A DNA stretch of 6,192 bases, from positions 1,243 through 7,434 of the forward strand of contig JAVHLO010000170.1 in the NCBI GenBank assembly GCA_031082105.1. Reading direction: 5' to 3'. Of this stretch, positions 1 through 5,964 are shown piece by piece (positions within the stretch are counted from its first letter, which is position 1; each line of letters begins with the position of its first letter). Both the position numbers and the translations under genes were made by a program. Origin of the DNA: Planctomycetota bacterium (GTDB lineage: Bacteria; Planctomycetota; MHYJ01; JACQXL01; JAVHLO01). Below the pieces are notes generated by a model. That model saw nothing but the letters and a program-made list of their open reading frames with translations, was not told the origin of the DNA and did no database searches.

Positions 1-1
1 C

Positions 2-913
2 GCATTCGCCCTCGCAGCCGTCGTCATCTGTCTCCTCGCCGTCGCCCACTCGCCCGCGCAGGAGCGCAGGAAGAACGAGCAGGACGGTTCGGATTCGGGG
101 ACGCTCGTCAAAAAATGGGATTTCGTGCTCATGAGAGAGGTGCGGCTTACGAGGCCCTCCGGCTGGCAGTACATGATGCCGTGGATGGTCTCTTCCCCCG
201 CTATCGGCGACCTCTCCGGCACGCTGGACCTCGAGGTGGTAACGGGCACAGAGGAAGGATCGCATGATTTCCAGCCTCTTGGCGAGGGTGTGGGCCGGTA
301 CGTGGGGCTCGGCTCGGACGGCAAGTTCCTGTGGCAGTACAACACGGACAACAGCGCGGGCCGGGCGTCGCCGGGGATTGCAGACCTGGACGGCGACGGC
401 AGCCAGGAAGTCGTCGGCGGCTCGACGAGCGGGTGGATGATCCACCTGATGAATTCGCAGGGGAAGCGGCTCTGGCGGTTTCCATGTCCGTTGCGTGGCA
501 ACTTCCTCGCGGCGCCGGCGGCCGGTGACCTCGACGGCCAGCCGGGCTTCGAGATCGTCGGCGTGACGCTCTGGGGCGCCGTGTACTGTCTCCAGGCGGA
601 CGGAAAGCAACTCTGGAGCTTCACGCCCGGCGACGGCAACAGCAACCTCCACTGGCATAGCAGCGCGGTCGCGAGCCCCGTGATCAGCGACGCGAATGAC
701 GACGGGGCGCCGGACGTCGTCGTTGTCCTGTCAAAGGCCGAACTCGGAGAGAGGCGGAACGTCGTGAACTTGTCGCCGGCCGTAACCTGTCTGGACGGCC
801 GGACCGGCAAGCCGCTCTGGGAGACCAGGGTCCAGGTGACCGAGGACAAAAAAAGAACAATACAGCCGTCAAGCTACTCCTCGCCCGCGGTAGTGCCGAT
901 GCTCGACGGCTGA
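2..913 (+). CDS. Secreted FG-GAP/PQQ-like beta-propeller protein, 5' partial; N-terminal half of a stop-split propeller-DUF4159 gene
   Basis: The frame is open from the window edge, so the true start lies upstream; GTG 125 and later ATGs are internal. The first 20 or so visible residues are the hydrophobic end of a signal peptide (AVVICLLAVAHSPAQ, likely cut near AQ-E), pointing to export. About four propeller blades follow. Each has an SSPA/ASPG strand, an FG-GAP-type loop and a closing G-K-x-LW strand (FLWQY near residue 111, then RLWRF, QLWSF, PLWET). The loop DLDGDG (residues 128-133) fits DxDxDG calcium binding; DLDGQPG and DANDDG are variants. Such repeats usually form seven- or eight-bladed extracytoplasmic propellers; the ligand is not predictable. 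The frame ends at TGA 911-913 in the middle of a blade motif (SSPAVVPMLDG) and continues in the same frame in the next entry, so this half alone could not close a propeller. Fold: confident. Status as an independent gene: doubtful. Confidence 0.8.
   Translation, partial: AFALAAVVICLLAVAHSPAQERRKNEQDGSDSGTLVKKWDFVLMREVRLTRPSGWQYMMPWMVSSPAIGDLSGTLDLEVVTGTEEGSHDFQPLGEGVGRYVGLGSDGKFLWQYNTDNSAGRASPGIADLDGDGSQEVVGGSTSGWMIHLMNSQGKRLWRFPCPLRGNFLAAPAAGDLDGQPGFEIVGVTLWGAVYCLQADGKQLWSFTPGDGNSNLHWHSSAVASPVISDANDDGAPDVVVVLSKAELGERRNVVNLSPAVTCLDGRTGKPLWETRVQVTEDKKRTIQPSSYSSPAVVPMLDG
911..913 (+). other. In-frame TGA interrupting the propeller-DUF4159 reading frame
   Basis: This TGA directly follows a propeller motif (SSPAVVPMLDG) and is followed at once by ATG 914 in the same frame. 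The motif resumes about 13 residues later (RIVAAVNNVLYCLEG). One base change would remove the stop (for example to TGG, CGA or GGA). TGA clearly acts as a stop elsewhere here (4405-4407 and 5925-5927), so a changed genetic code is unlikely. No strong Shine-Dalgarno sequence precedes ATG 914, so translation of the second half would need stop-start re-initiation. Confidence 0.75.
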
Positions 914-2230
914 ATGACCTTCATGGAGGAAAAACAGAGGACGTGCGGCACGAGGATCGTCGCCGCGGTGAACAACGTCCTCTATTGCCTCGAAGGGAGC
1001 ACGGGCGGGATCGTGTGGTCCTTCGACGCCAAACAGACGATCACCTCGAGCCCCGCCGTGGGCGACGTTGACGGCGACGGCGGGTGCGAGGCGGTGCTGG
1101 GGACGATGGACGGTCAGATCTACGCCGTCGACGTCTCCTCAGGCCAGAGCAAGTGGACCGCCAAGGTCGGCGGCGCGGTGTACTCGTCGCCGGCCCTGGC
1201 CCGGAAAGAGGGCGGAGCGGCCTTCCGGAAAGAGTGGCCGATGTTCAGGCACGACCCCGCCCGAACCGGCTTTTACGGCCATGTTGTGGGGCCGCTTGAT
1301 ATCTACTTCTGCTGCGATGACGGCGGCGTATACCTCCTGTCGGGTCGCGACGGGCGAATCGTGGACAAACACGTCATCAAGTTCCCGCCGCTCCTCGCGC
1401 CCGCCGGCGCGCCGCATGAAGCCAGGTCGGCGTTGCCGTTCATCTCTTCTCCCAGCGTTGCCGACTTGGACGGAGATGGGCGCCTCGAAATCGTTTTCTC
1501 CGCGGTAGACCGCGTCTGGTGTCTTACCAACCGCGCCAGCGGCAGGAACGACACCGCTGCCGACGGAGACAACAGGACAAAGCCGGGCTCGCCGATCGCC
1601 GCGGCGAGGTTCGTACGACGCGACCACACGCCCGGGTTCAGCAGTTTCCTCTGGGCGCAGATCATCCACAGGGGCGACTGGGGGCCGGACGAGCGCACGT
1701 ACCCCGCCTTGCTCAACGAGCTCGCCAGGCGGGTCAACCTCGATACCATATCCGCAAAGACGAACGTGTCGCTGCTTGACAAGGATATCGCGATGTACCC
1801 GTTCCTCTACATGACCGGCCACTACTCGCCCGGCCTGTCCGATGAGGAGATCACGAACCTGCGCGAGCATCTCAAGCGCGGCGGTTTTCTTTTCGCCGAT
1901 GCGTGTTGCGGCTCGGAGAAGTCCGATGTCGCCTTCAGGCAACTGGCGGTCCAGTTGTTCCCGCAATCGAACCTCGAGCGCATCCCGCTGTCGCACGAGC
2001 TGTTCGGTTGTTTCTACAAGATCGACCGCGCGAAGTATCACGGCGTGCCGGAGGGCGAGCCGTCCCTGGAGGGGATCACGATCGACGACAGGCTCGTCAT
2101 TGTCTACTCCAAGTATGACCTCGGCTGCGCATGGGCCAACCCGCCGTGCTCGAAGGCGTGCAAGGGCGGCGACCACGAGAGCAGCCTCAAGATCACGACG
2201 AATGTCGTTGTGTACGCGCTGACGAAGTAG
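914..2230 (+). CDS. Beta-propeller C-terminal half fused to a DUF4159 domain
   Basis: Numbered from ATG 914 (438 residues). Residues 14-97 and 128-206 continue the propeller of the upstream frame: GGIVWSF, GQSKW, a degenerate GRIVDKH and VDRVWCL strands, with DVDGDG (51-56) and DLDGDG (184-189) calcium-type loops. EWPMFRHDPARTGF (107-120) is the motif often seen at a propeller edge in PQQ-like proteins. Residues about 225-437 match DUF4159: IIHRGDWGPDE (250-260), MYPFLYMTGHYS (294-305), the helix and strand ending GGFLFADACCG (323-333), IPLSHELF (357-364), and the end DLGCAW through NVVVYALT. DUF4159 has no established biochemical role; it has an alpha/beta fold somewhat like class I glutamine amidotransferases and is common in planctomycetes and other Gram-negatives. 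No signal peptide exists at this start, so export depends on reading through TGA 911-913. The stop is TAG. Domain calls are strong; the start at 914 is only formal, and ATG 923 is an equal alternative. Confidence 0.82.
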   Translation: MTFMEEKQRTCGTRIVAAVNNVLYCLEGSTGGIVWSFDAKQTITSSPAVGDVDGDGGCEAVLGTMDGQIYAVDVSSGQSKWTAKVGGAVYSSPALARKEGGAAFRKEWPMFRHDPARTGFYGHVVGPLDIYFCCDDGGVYLLSGRDGRIVDKHVIKFPPLLAPAGAPHEARSALPFISSPSVADLDGDGRLEIVFSAVDRVWCLTNRASGRNDTAADGDNRTKPGSPIAAARFVRRDHTPGFSSFLWAQIIHRGDWGPDERTYPALLNELARRVNLDTISAKTNVSLLDKDIAMYPFLYMTGHYSPGLSDEEITNLREHLKRGGFLFADACCGSEKSDVAFRQLAVQLFPQSNLERIPLSHELFGCFYKIDRAKYHGVPEGEPSLEGITIDDRLVIVYSKYDLGCAWANPPCSKACKGGDHESSLKITTNVVVYALTK

Positions 2231-2261
2231 GAGCTCATACTGCAGAGGAAAACACACCCCT

Positions 2262-2367
2262 GAGTCCCCTCTCAAGAGGGGACTCCCGCCTTCGGCGGGA
2301 TGAGGAGTGCGGGTCATTCCCCTCCTCCGGAGGGGCGAGGGGTGGGTCGATCCCCTCCCTCGGAGGG
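2262..2367. repeat. Cluster of four GC-rich hairpins, CCCCTC/GAGGGG interspersed repeat
   Basis: Four hairpins lie in a row in the gap between the DUF4159 and CAP genes. They are: a perfect 10-bp stem with TCAA loop (2262-2285); a 7-bp stem TCCCGCC/GGCGGGA with TTC loop (2284-2300, sharing two bases with the first); a 7-bp stem CCCCTCC/GGAGGGG with TCC loop (2319-2335); and a 6-bp stem CCCTCC/GGAGGG with CTC loop (2353-2367). No T-tract follows any of them, so a standard intrinsic terminator is not evident, although the folded RNA could slow polymerase or protect a 3' end. Translated on the minus strand it gives the SPLERGLRG type of peptide familiar from mis-annotated intergenic repeats, which suggests a dispersed family rather than coding DNA. 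Confidence 0.75.
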
Positions 2368-2388
2368 CCCATTAAGGCACGATTATCA

Positions 2389-4407
2389 TTGAGAAAGACA
2401 CGCCGAATTCTGCTCCTGGCGGGCACGATCTGCCTGTTGACTTGTCTATCCGCGCGGCGGATTCCTGCCGAGGGCGAGGATGGAATCGACGCCGCTATCT
2501 CCAAGACCCGTGAGGCCGGGTCGGCGGTCATCGAGTTTTCGTTCACGCGGCCGGGCGCGGAGCCGGCCAGGGCTGCCCTGCGCGGCACGCTCAGTATCCC
2601 ACAGGCCAACACGAGCGGGGGAACCCACGCCGCGACTCGGTCCCGGTTGACCGTGCAGCTCTGCGAGGTCTTCTCCGCGCAGGGCGTGAACCTCGGCAGG
2701 CCGTTCGCCGCTGTCCTCGTAGAAGGCGACAACGTCTCCGTCAAGGGCGCAGGCGAGTCCGAGTGGAAGGAATTCAAGGAAGAGCATTGGCTTCGCCCTA
2801 TCTTCAAGTGCCCGGCCAGCCTCTTCGACAACCTCGGTCGCATCGCGGAGTCCGCACAGGTGAAAGAGGTCACGCCCGCAGGCGCGCAGGGGGCGGGCGC
2901 GCTCCGTTTCTTCCTCGGTGAGATCAAGGGCACGCGCGTCCGTGAGATGCTCGAGCGCGACAGCGGGCTATTCCCCTGTACATGGCTCCAGTCGGCGGTC
3001 TTCGGGAACGCCGGCGCGGCCTGCGAAGTGACAATCACGATCGGCGCGGACGACGGGCTGGTCCGCGGCGTCAAACTGATCCTCTGGCCGACGAAGGGCC
3101 CCGAATTGCCATGCTATGTCGCGGAGGCGACGCTGCGCGATCACGGCAAGGCCGCCGGCGATCCGCAGCCGGGCGCGGCCCGGGCCGAGGGCGTCGTCTT
3201 TGACGGCGCCTACCTGCGCGCGCTCGACGGGGCGTTCTGCCGCGCCGTGCTGTGGAAGGCCCGGCGGCAGGCGAGGGGTGTCGGCCCGGCTGTCAAGGCT
3301 GTGACGGACCTGTTTCCCAAAGACAAAGACGCGCAGGAACTTCTCAAGACGGCGTCGAAGGAAGAGCCTTCCGACGCGGAAAGGGCCGACTTCGCCGATC
3401 TCGCCGCGTGCTTCGCGCGCAGGTACGCTGAGTTCGTCGAGGGGACAAAGGGCGTGGTGAGGCTCGCGGCGGATTGTGAAACCGCCGGGCGGCGGGCCGA
3501 TCGACTCGAAAAACTGCTGCGCGAATACGGCGGTCCGGCAGAGGCGGCGGATCGGGACGCATGCGCCCGGGCCGCGGCGGAACTCCTGAGCAAATATCGC
3601 GTCGCGGCGGGGCTCAAGGCGGTGGAGCTGGACAAGGAACTGTCGAAGGACTGCCAGACCCACGCGAACTATCTCGACCTGAACCGCGGCGAGGGCGACG
3701 CGTCCTACACCTTCCGCGACGCGCCGCACCCGCACATGGAGGTGCCGGGCCTGCCCGGCTACAGTCTCAACGGCGACATGGCCGGCCGCGCGAGCAACAT
3801 CGCCTTCGGCACGCCCGCGCACGTCGTCGAATGCCAGGTTACGGCCTCGTTCTATCACCGCATCCCGCTCCTCCACCCGGACCTGGCAACGCTGGGCGTC
3901 GGCTACGTCCGGTCCGCACCGTGTCCGCGCTGTAACTGCGACAGGATCGCCGTGCTGGGGATGGGCACACGCGGCGGCGGCTCCACGGGCGGAAAGGAAC
4001 CGGGCTTCTGCGCGGTTGTATTCCCGCCCGACGGCGCGACCGACGTGCCGCGCCGCTACGGGGTCGAGTGGCCCAACCCGATCGAGGACGCGCCGAAGGA
4101 CGACAAGGGCCTCTCGATCGGCGGCTGCCCGGTGACCGTCAGCTTCTTCGGCGCCGGGAGCGTCGAGGTGATGTCCGCGCGGATCGAGGACGCGGCAGGC
4201 AAGGAGGTCCCGTGCTACCTCTCGTCCGCGACGAACCCCGCGCGCAAGGAATTTCCGCAGGATGAATCGATCTGCCTCATCGCAAAGGAAATTCTCGCGC
4301 CGAACGCGACCTACAAGGTCCACGTGAGCGCGAAGGTGAACGAAGAAGACTGGGAACGCACCTGGAGCTTCCGCACGGGCGAGAAGCTCCTGCCGGAGGA
4401 AGAGTGA
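2389..4407 (+). CDS. Secreted CAP (SCP/PR1) domain protein with C-terminal Ig-like domain
   Basis: The start chosen is TTG 2389 (672 residues). It puts a basic n-region and hydrophobic core (RKTRRILLLAGTICLLTCLS) at the N-terminus, with cleavage likely near IPA-E, and has a weak AAGG 11 bases upstream. The frame is open back to ATG 2131, but that start would overlap the previous gene and translate the hairpin repeat. Residues about 30-260 form a beta-rich domain I do not recognise. About 265-390 is helical and charged. About 395-533 is a CAP domain: LLSKYRVAAGL, THANYL (H425), HPHME (H447, H449, E451), SFYHRIPLLHP (H490, H496), LGVGY and IAVLGMGT. CAP proteins are secreted and have varied, often unknown roles. 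CPRCNC (C512, C515, C517) interrupts the last CAP strands and is unusual. About 543-664 resembles the Ig-like tail found after some bacterial CAP domains (FPPDGATDVP, NPIED, YKVHVSAKV, WSFRTG). The long minus-strand frame across this gene is a GC shadow. Confidence 0.85.
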   Translation: MRKTRRILLLAGTICLLTCLSARRIPAEGEDGIDAAISKTREAGSAVIEFSFTRPGAEPARAALRGTLSIPQANTSGGTHAATRSRLTVQLCEVFSAQGVNLGRPFAAVLVEGDNVSVKGAGESEWKEFKEEHWLRPIFKCPASLFDNLGRIAESAQVKEVTPAGAQGAGALRFFLGEIKGTRVREMLERDSGLFPCTWLQSAVFGNAGAACEVTITIGADDGLVRGVKLILWPTKGPELPCYVAEATLRDHGKAAGDPQPGAARAEGVVFDGAYLRALDGAFCRAVLWKARRQARGVGPAVKAVTDLFPKDKDAQELLKTASKEEPSDAERADFADLAACFARRYAEFVEGTKGVVRLAADCETAGRRADRLEKLLREYGGPAEAADRDACARAAAELLSKYRVAAGLKAVELDKELSKDCQTHANYLDLNRGEGDASYTFRDAPHPHMEVPGLPGYSLNGDMAGRASNIAFGTPAHVVECQVTASFYHRIPLLHPDLATLGVGYVRSAPCPRCNCDRIAVLGMGTRGGGSTGGKEPGFCAVVFPPDGATDVPRRYGVEWPNPIEDAPKDDKGLSIGGCPVTVSFFGAGSVEVMSARIEDAAGKEVPCYLSSATNPARKEFPQDESICLIAKEILAPNATYKVHVSAKVNEEDWERTWSFRTGEKLLPEEE

Positions 4408-4409
4408 GC

Positions 4410-4545
4410 GGATTTTGGATTTTGGATTGCGGGTCTGCAATTTCGGGTTGCGGATTTGTGATTCTCGATCGTGCACGGGAATCCAAGATCAAAAGTTGGA
4501 AATCCGATGCATTCAATCCAAAATCTAACATCTAAATTCTAAAAT
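4410..4545. repeat. AT-rich heptad-like intergenic repeat with inverted arms
   Basis: The gap between the CAP and DUF58 genes is much richer in A and T than its flanks. It opens with tandem GGATTTT heptamers (4410-4423, then GGATT) and closes with their complement. GATTTTGGATTG at 4418-4429 is a perfect 12-base inverted match to CAATCCAAAATC at 4514-4525; the AATCCAA, AAATCTAA and AAATTCTAAAATC run continues to about 4545. This resembles the degenerate heptamer repeats found between genes in many large bacterial genomes, whose minus-strand translation gives NPKSKI-type peptides. No gene or clear promoter is seen inside it. It could form a long cruciform or hairpin, but the 84-base interior is only weakly paired. 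Confidence 0.65.
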
Positions 4546-4565
4546 CGATTTGTCTCTGGCGTTCA

Positions 4566-5459
4566 ATGTCCACGATCGAACAATATCTGAAACCGGAAGT
4601 GATCAAGCGCATCGCCGGGCTCGATCTCAAGGCCCGGTTCATCGTGCAGGGGTTCATCTCCGGCCTGCACGCCAGCCCGTACCACGGGTTCAGCGTCGAA
4701 TTCTCCGAGCATCGGAAGTACGAACTGGGCGACGAGCTCAACACGATCGACTGGAACGTCTACGGCCGCACTGACAGGTTCTTCGTGAAGAAGTACCGCG
4801 CGGAGACGAACACGCAGTGTCACCTGGTCGTCGACGTGAGCCCGTCGATGGGCTACGGCTACAAGGGGATGACGAAGCTCGAGTACGGCATCTGCATCGC
4901 CGCCGCGCTGGGTTTCATGATGATAAGGCAGCAGGACCCGGTAGGGCTGGTGACGTTCGACGAGCGGATCCGGACGTACGTGCCGCCGAAGTGCAAGCGC
5001 GGGCACCTTGCCGTCATCCTGGGCCAGCTCACGAAGGCCTATCCGAGCGCCCAGACGAACATCGCGGGCGCGCTGAACGACGTCGCGGGCATGCTGAGAC
5101 GGCGCGGGCTGGTGATCCTCATCTCCGATCTGCTTGCGGAACCGCAGTCGGTGTTGCCCGCGCTGAGCCACCTGCGGTTCAGGCAGCACGACGTGATCGT
5201 ATTCCACATCCTCGACGAATCCGAGGTGAAGCTGCCGTTCGAGGACATGACCAGTTTCCAGGACCCGGAAACGGGCTCTCGAGTCGTTGCCGATCCGCAT
5301 TCCGTGCGCAAAGCCTACATGGCGCGGCTGAACGAGTTCATCGAATCATACAGGACCGTCTGCAACGACAACAAGATCGACTACGTCCAGCTCGACACCT
5401 CGATGCCCTTCGACAAGGCGCTGATGTCGTTCCTCATGATGCGCAGGACGAGGTTCTAG
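4566..5459 (+). CDS. DUF58 family protein with von Willebrand factor A-like fold
   Basis: A full-length DUF58 protein of 297 residues. The family signature is intact: GLDLKARFIVQGFISGLHASPYHG (19-41, shown in part) leads into SVEFSEHRKYELGD (43-56), IDWNVYGRTDRFFVKKY (61-77) and the E80-T81-N82 stretch. The vWA-like half follows, with the metal-site residues DVSPS (D90, S92, S94), a distal threonine in QTNIAGAL (T164) and ISDLL (D188). There is no signal peptide or obvious membrane segment, so it is probably cytoplasmic or membrane-associated through partners. DUF58 proteins are usually encoded beside a MoxR AAA+ ATPase and BatA-like vWA proteins and are thought to work in chaperone-like or metal-insertion complexes; the exact role here is unknown. 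ATG 4566 is the only sensible start, since it sits just ahead of the family motif, although no Shine-Dalgarno sequence precedes it. Neither MoxR nor BatA is visible in the window. Confidence 0.93.
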   Translation: MSTIEQYLKPEVIKRIAGLDLKARFIVQGFISGLHASPYHGFSVEFSEHRKYELGDELNTIDWNVYGRTDRFFVKKYRAETNTQCHLVVDVSPSMGYGYKGMTKLEYGICIAAALGFMMIRQQDPVGLVTFDERIRTYVPPKCKRGHLAVILGQLTKAYPSAQTNIAGALNDVAGMLRRRGLVILISDLLAEPQSVLPALSHLRFRQHDVIVFHILDESEVKLPFEDMTSFQDPETGSRVVADPHSVRKAYMARLNEFIESYRTVCNDNKIDYVQLDTSMPFDKALMSFLMMRRTRF

Positions 5460-5493
5460 GCCGCTCCCAGATAAGCACCACGGCCAGAACTGA

Positions 5494-5569
<76 letters not shown>

Positions 5570-5615
5570 AATCTACAGGTCCCGGCCGCGATTCCTATGA
5601 AACCCGGCCGGAATC

Positions 5616-5624
5616 TGGTATCAT
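5616..5624 (+). promoter_or_regulatory. Possible extended -10 promoter (TGGTATCAT)
   Basis: TATCAT at 5619-5624 is preceded by TGG, giving an extended -10 form. The matching -35 position (about 5596-5601, TATGAA) is poor. It lies about 58 bases ahead of the small basic gene, downstream of the inverted repeat, where a promoter for the last two genes would be expected. This is a pattern match only. Confidence 0.3.
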
Positions 5625-5653
5625 CGCGCCATCGGGCTTCGGTGTGTTCCAGG

Positions 5654-5678
5654 GCGCTCTTTCCGAAAGAGGAGGCGC
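5654..5678 (+). promoter_or_regulatory. Shine-Dalgarno sequence within a potential hairpin ahead of the small gene
   Basis: AGGAGG at 5670-5675 is a near-ideal ribosome binding site, 6 bases from GTG 5682 and only 3 from GTG 5679, which favours 5682. CTCTTT (5657-5662) can pair with AAAGAG (5666-5671) around a CCG loop, covering the first two bases of the site. GCG 5654-5656 can pair with CGC 5676-5678, enclosing the rest in a bulge. Partial masking of the site is an inference from base pairing by eye. Confidence 0.45.
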
Positions 5679-5681
5679 GTG

Positions 5682-5927
5682 GTGCGACAGGCTTCGTCAT
5701 CACGCCGACGTTCTCCAGTCTCGCGGCGCAAGTCTCGCGCGTCCGGTCGGGGCGACATGTCCGCGAAATTCCTCCCGACCGAGTCGGAGCGCAAGCGGAT
5801 GCTCGAACTCTACGAGTGGTTTTCGAAGTTCTCGCCCTACGACCGGTTGCGCATCGCGTACCGCGCGCGTGTGCAGGCCGGTCTTCTGAGAAGACTCGGG
5901 AACGAGAGACTCCGCAAGAAGCACTGA
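5682..5927 (+). CDS. Small basic protein of unknown function
   Basis: An 81-residue frame from GTG 5682, chosen because AGGAGG lies 6 bases upstream. I do not recognise the family. The first 25 residues are rich in Arg and Ser (QASSSRRRSPVSRRKSRASG) and look disordered. From the internal ATG 5757 the remaining 56 residues look like an ordered amphipathic helical unit (SERKRMLELYEWFSKFSPYDRL, shown in part) ending in a basic tail (NERLRKKH). There are no cysteines, membrane segment or signal peptide. Starting at ATG 5757 (56 residues, only a weak G-rich site before it) is a real alternative. The basic charge would suit nucleic acid or ribosome binding, but no motif proves it. It ends 37 bases before the next start, so the two may be co-transcribed. 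Coding is supported by the strong ribosome binding site and the ordered C-terminal part; function is open. Confidence 0.55.
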   Translation: MRQASSSRRRSPVSRRKSRASGRGDMSAKFLPTESERKRMLELYEWFSKFSPYDRLRIAYRARVQAGLLRRLGNERLRKKH

Positions 5928-5950
5928 CCACGAGTTCGATGCGTGTCTGA

Positions 5951-5956
5951 AGGAGG
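5951..5956 (+). promoter_or_regulatory. Strong Shine-Dalgarno sequence of the pseudopilin-like gene
   Basis: AGGAGG at 5951-5956, extended to AAGGAGGAG, lies 8 bases before ATG 5965 and fixes that start. It contrasts with the DUF58 and propeller genes, which lack a recognisable site. Confidence 0.7.
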
Positions 5957-5964
5957 AGAACAGT

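Noticed and set aside
848..854. Run of seven A bases as a programmed frameshift site
   Set aside because: The frame after the run still encodes correct propeller sequence (SSYSSPAVVPMLDG), so no shift is needed there.
911..960. Selenocysteine or a changed genetic code at TGA 911-913
   Set aside because: TGA ends the CAP gene and the small gene normally, the site is a propeller loop with no redox context, and I see no convincing SECIS-like hairpin in the following 50 bases.
1139..2317. Minus-strand open frame of 392 residues opposite the propeller-DUF4159 gene
   Set aside because: Composition is that of an antisense shadow, and the opposite strand has recognised domains throughout.
2131..2388. 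Upstream extension of the CAP gene to ATG 2131
   Set aside because: It would overlap the DUF4159 gene by 100 bases and translate the hairpin repeat; the signal peptide begins only at TTG 2389.
2968..4476. Minus-strand open frame of 502 residues opposite the CAP gene
   Set aside because: It is the antisense of a gene with clear CAP and Ig-like domains, is Arg-rich and low in complexity, and begins inside the heptad repeat. It is a GC-driven shadow.
4517..4545. TAAAAT (4540-4545) as a -10 box for the DUF58 gene
   Set aside because: It lies within an AT-rich repeat with no credible -35 element, so such matches are expected by chance.
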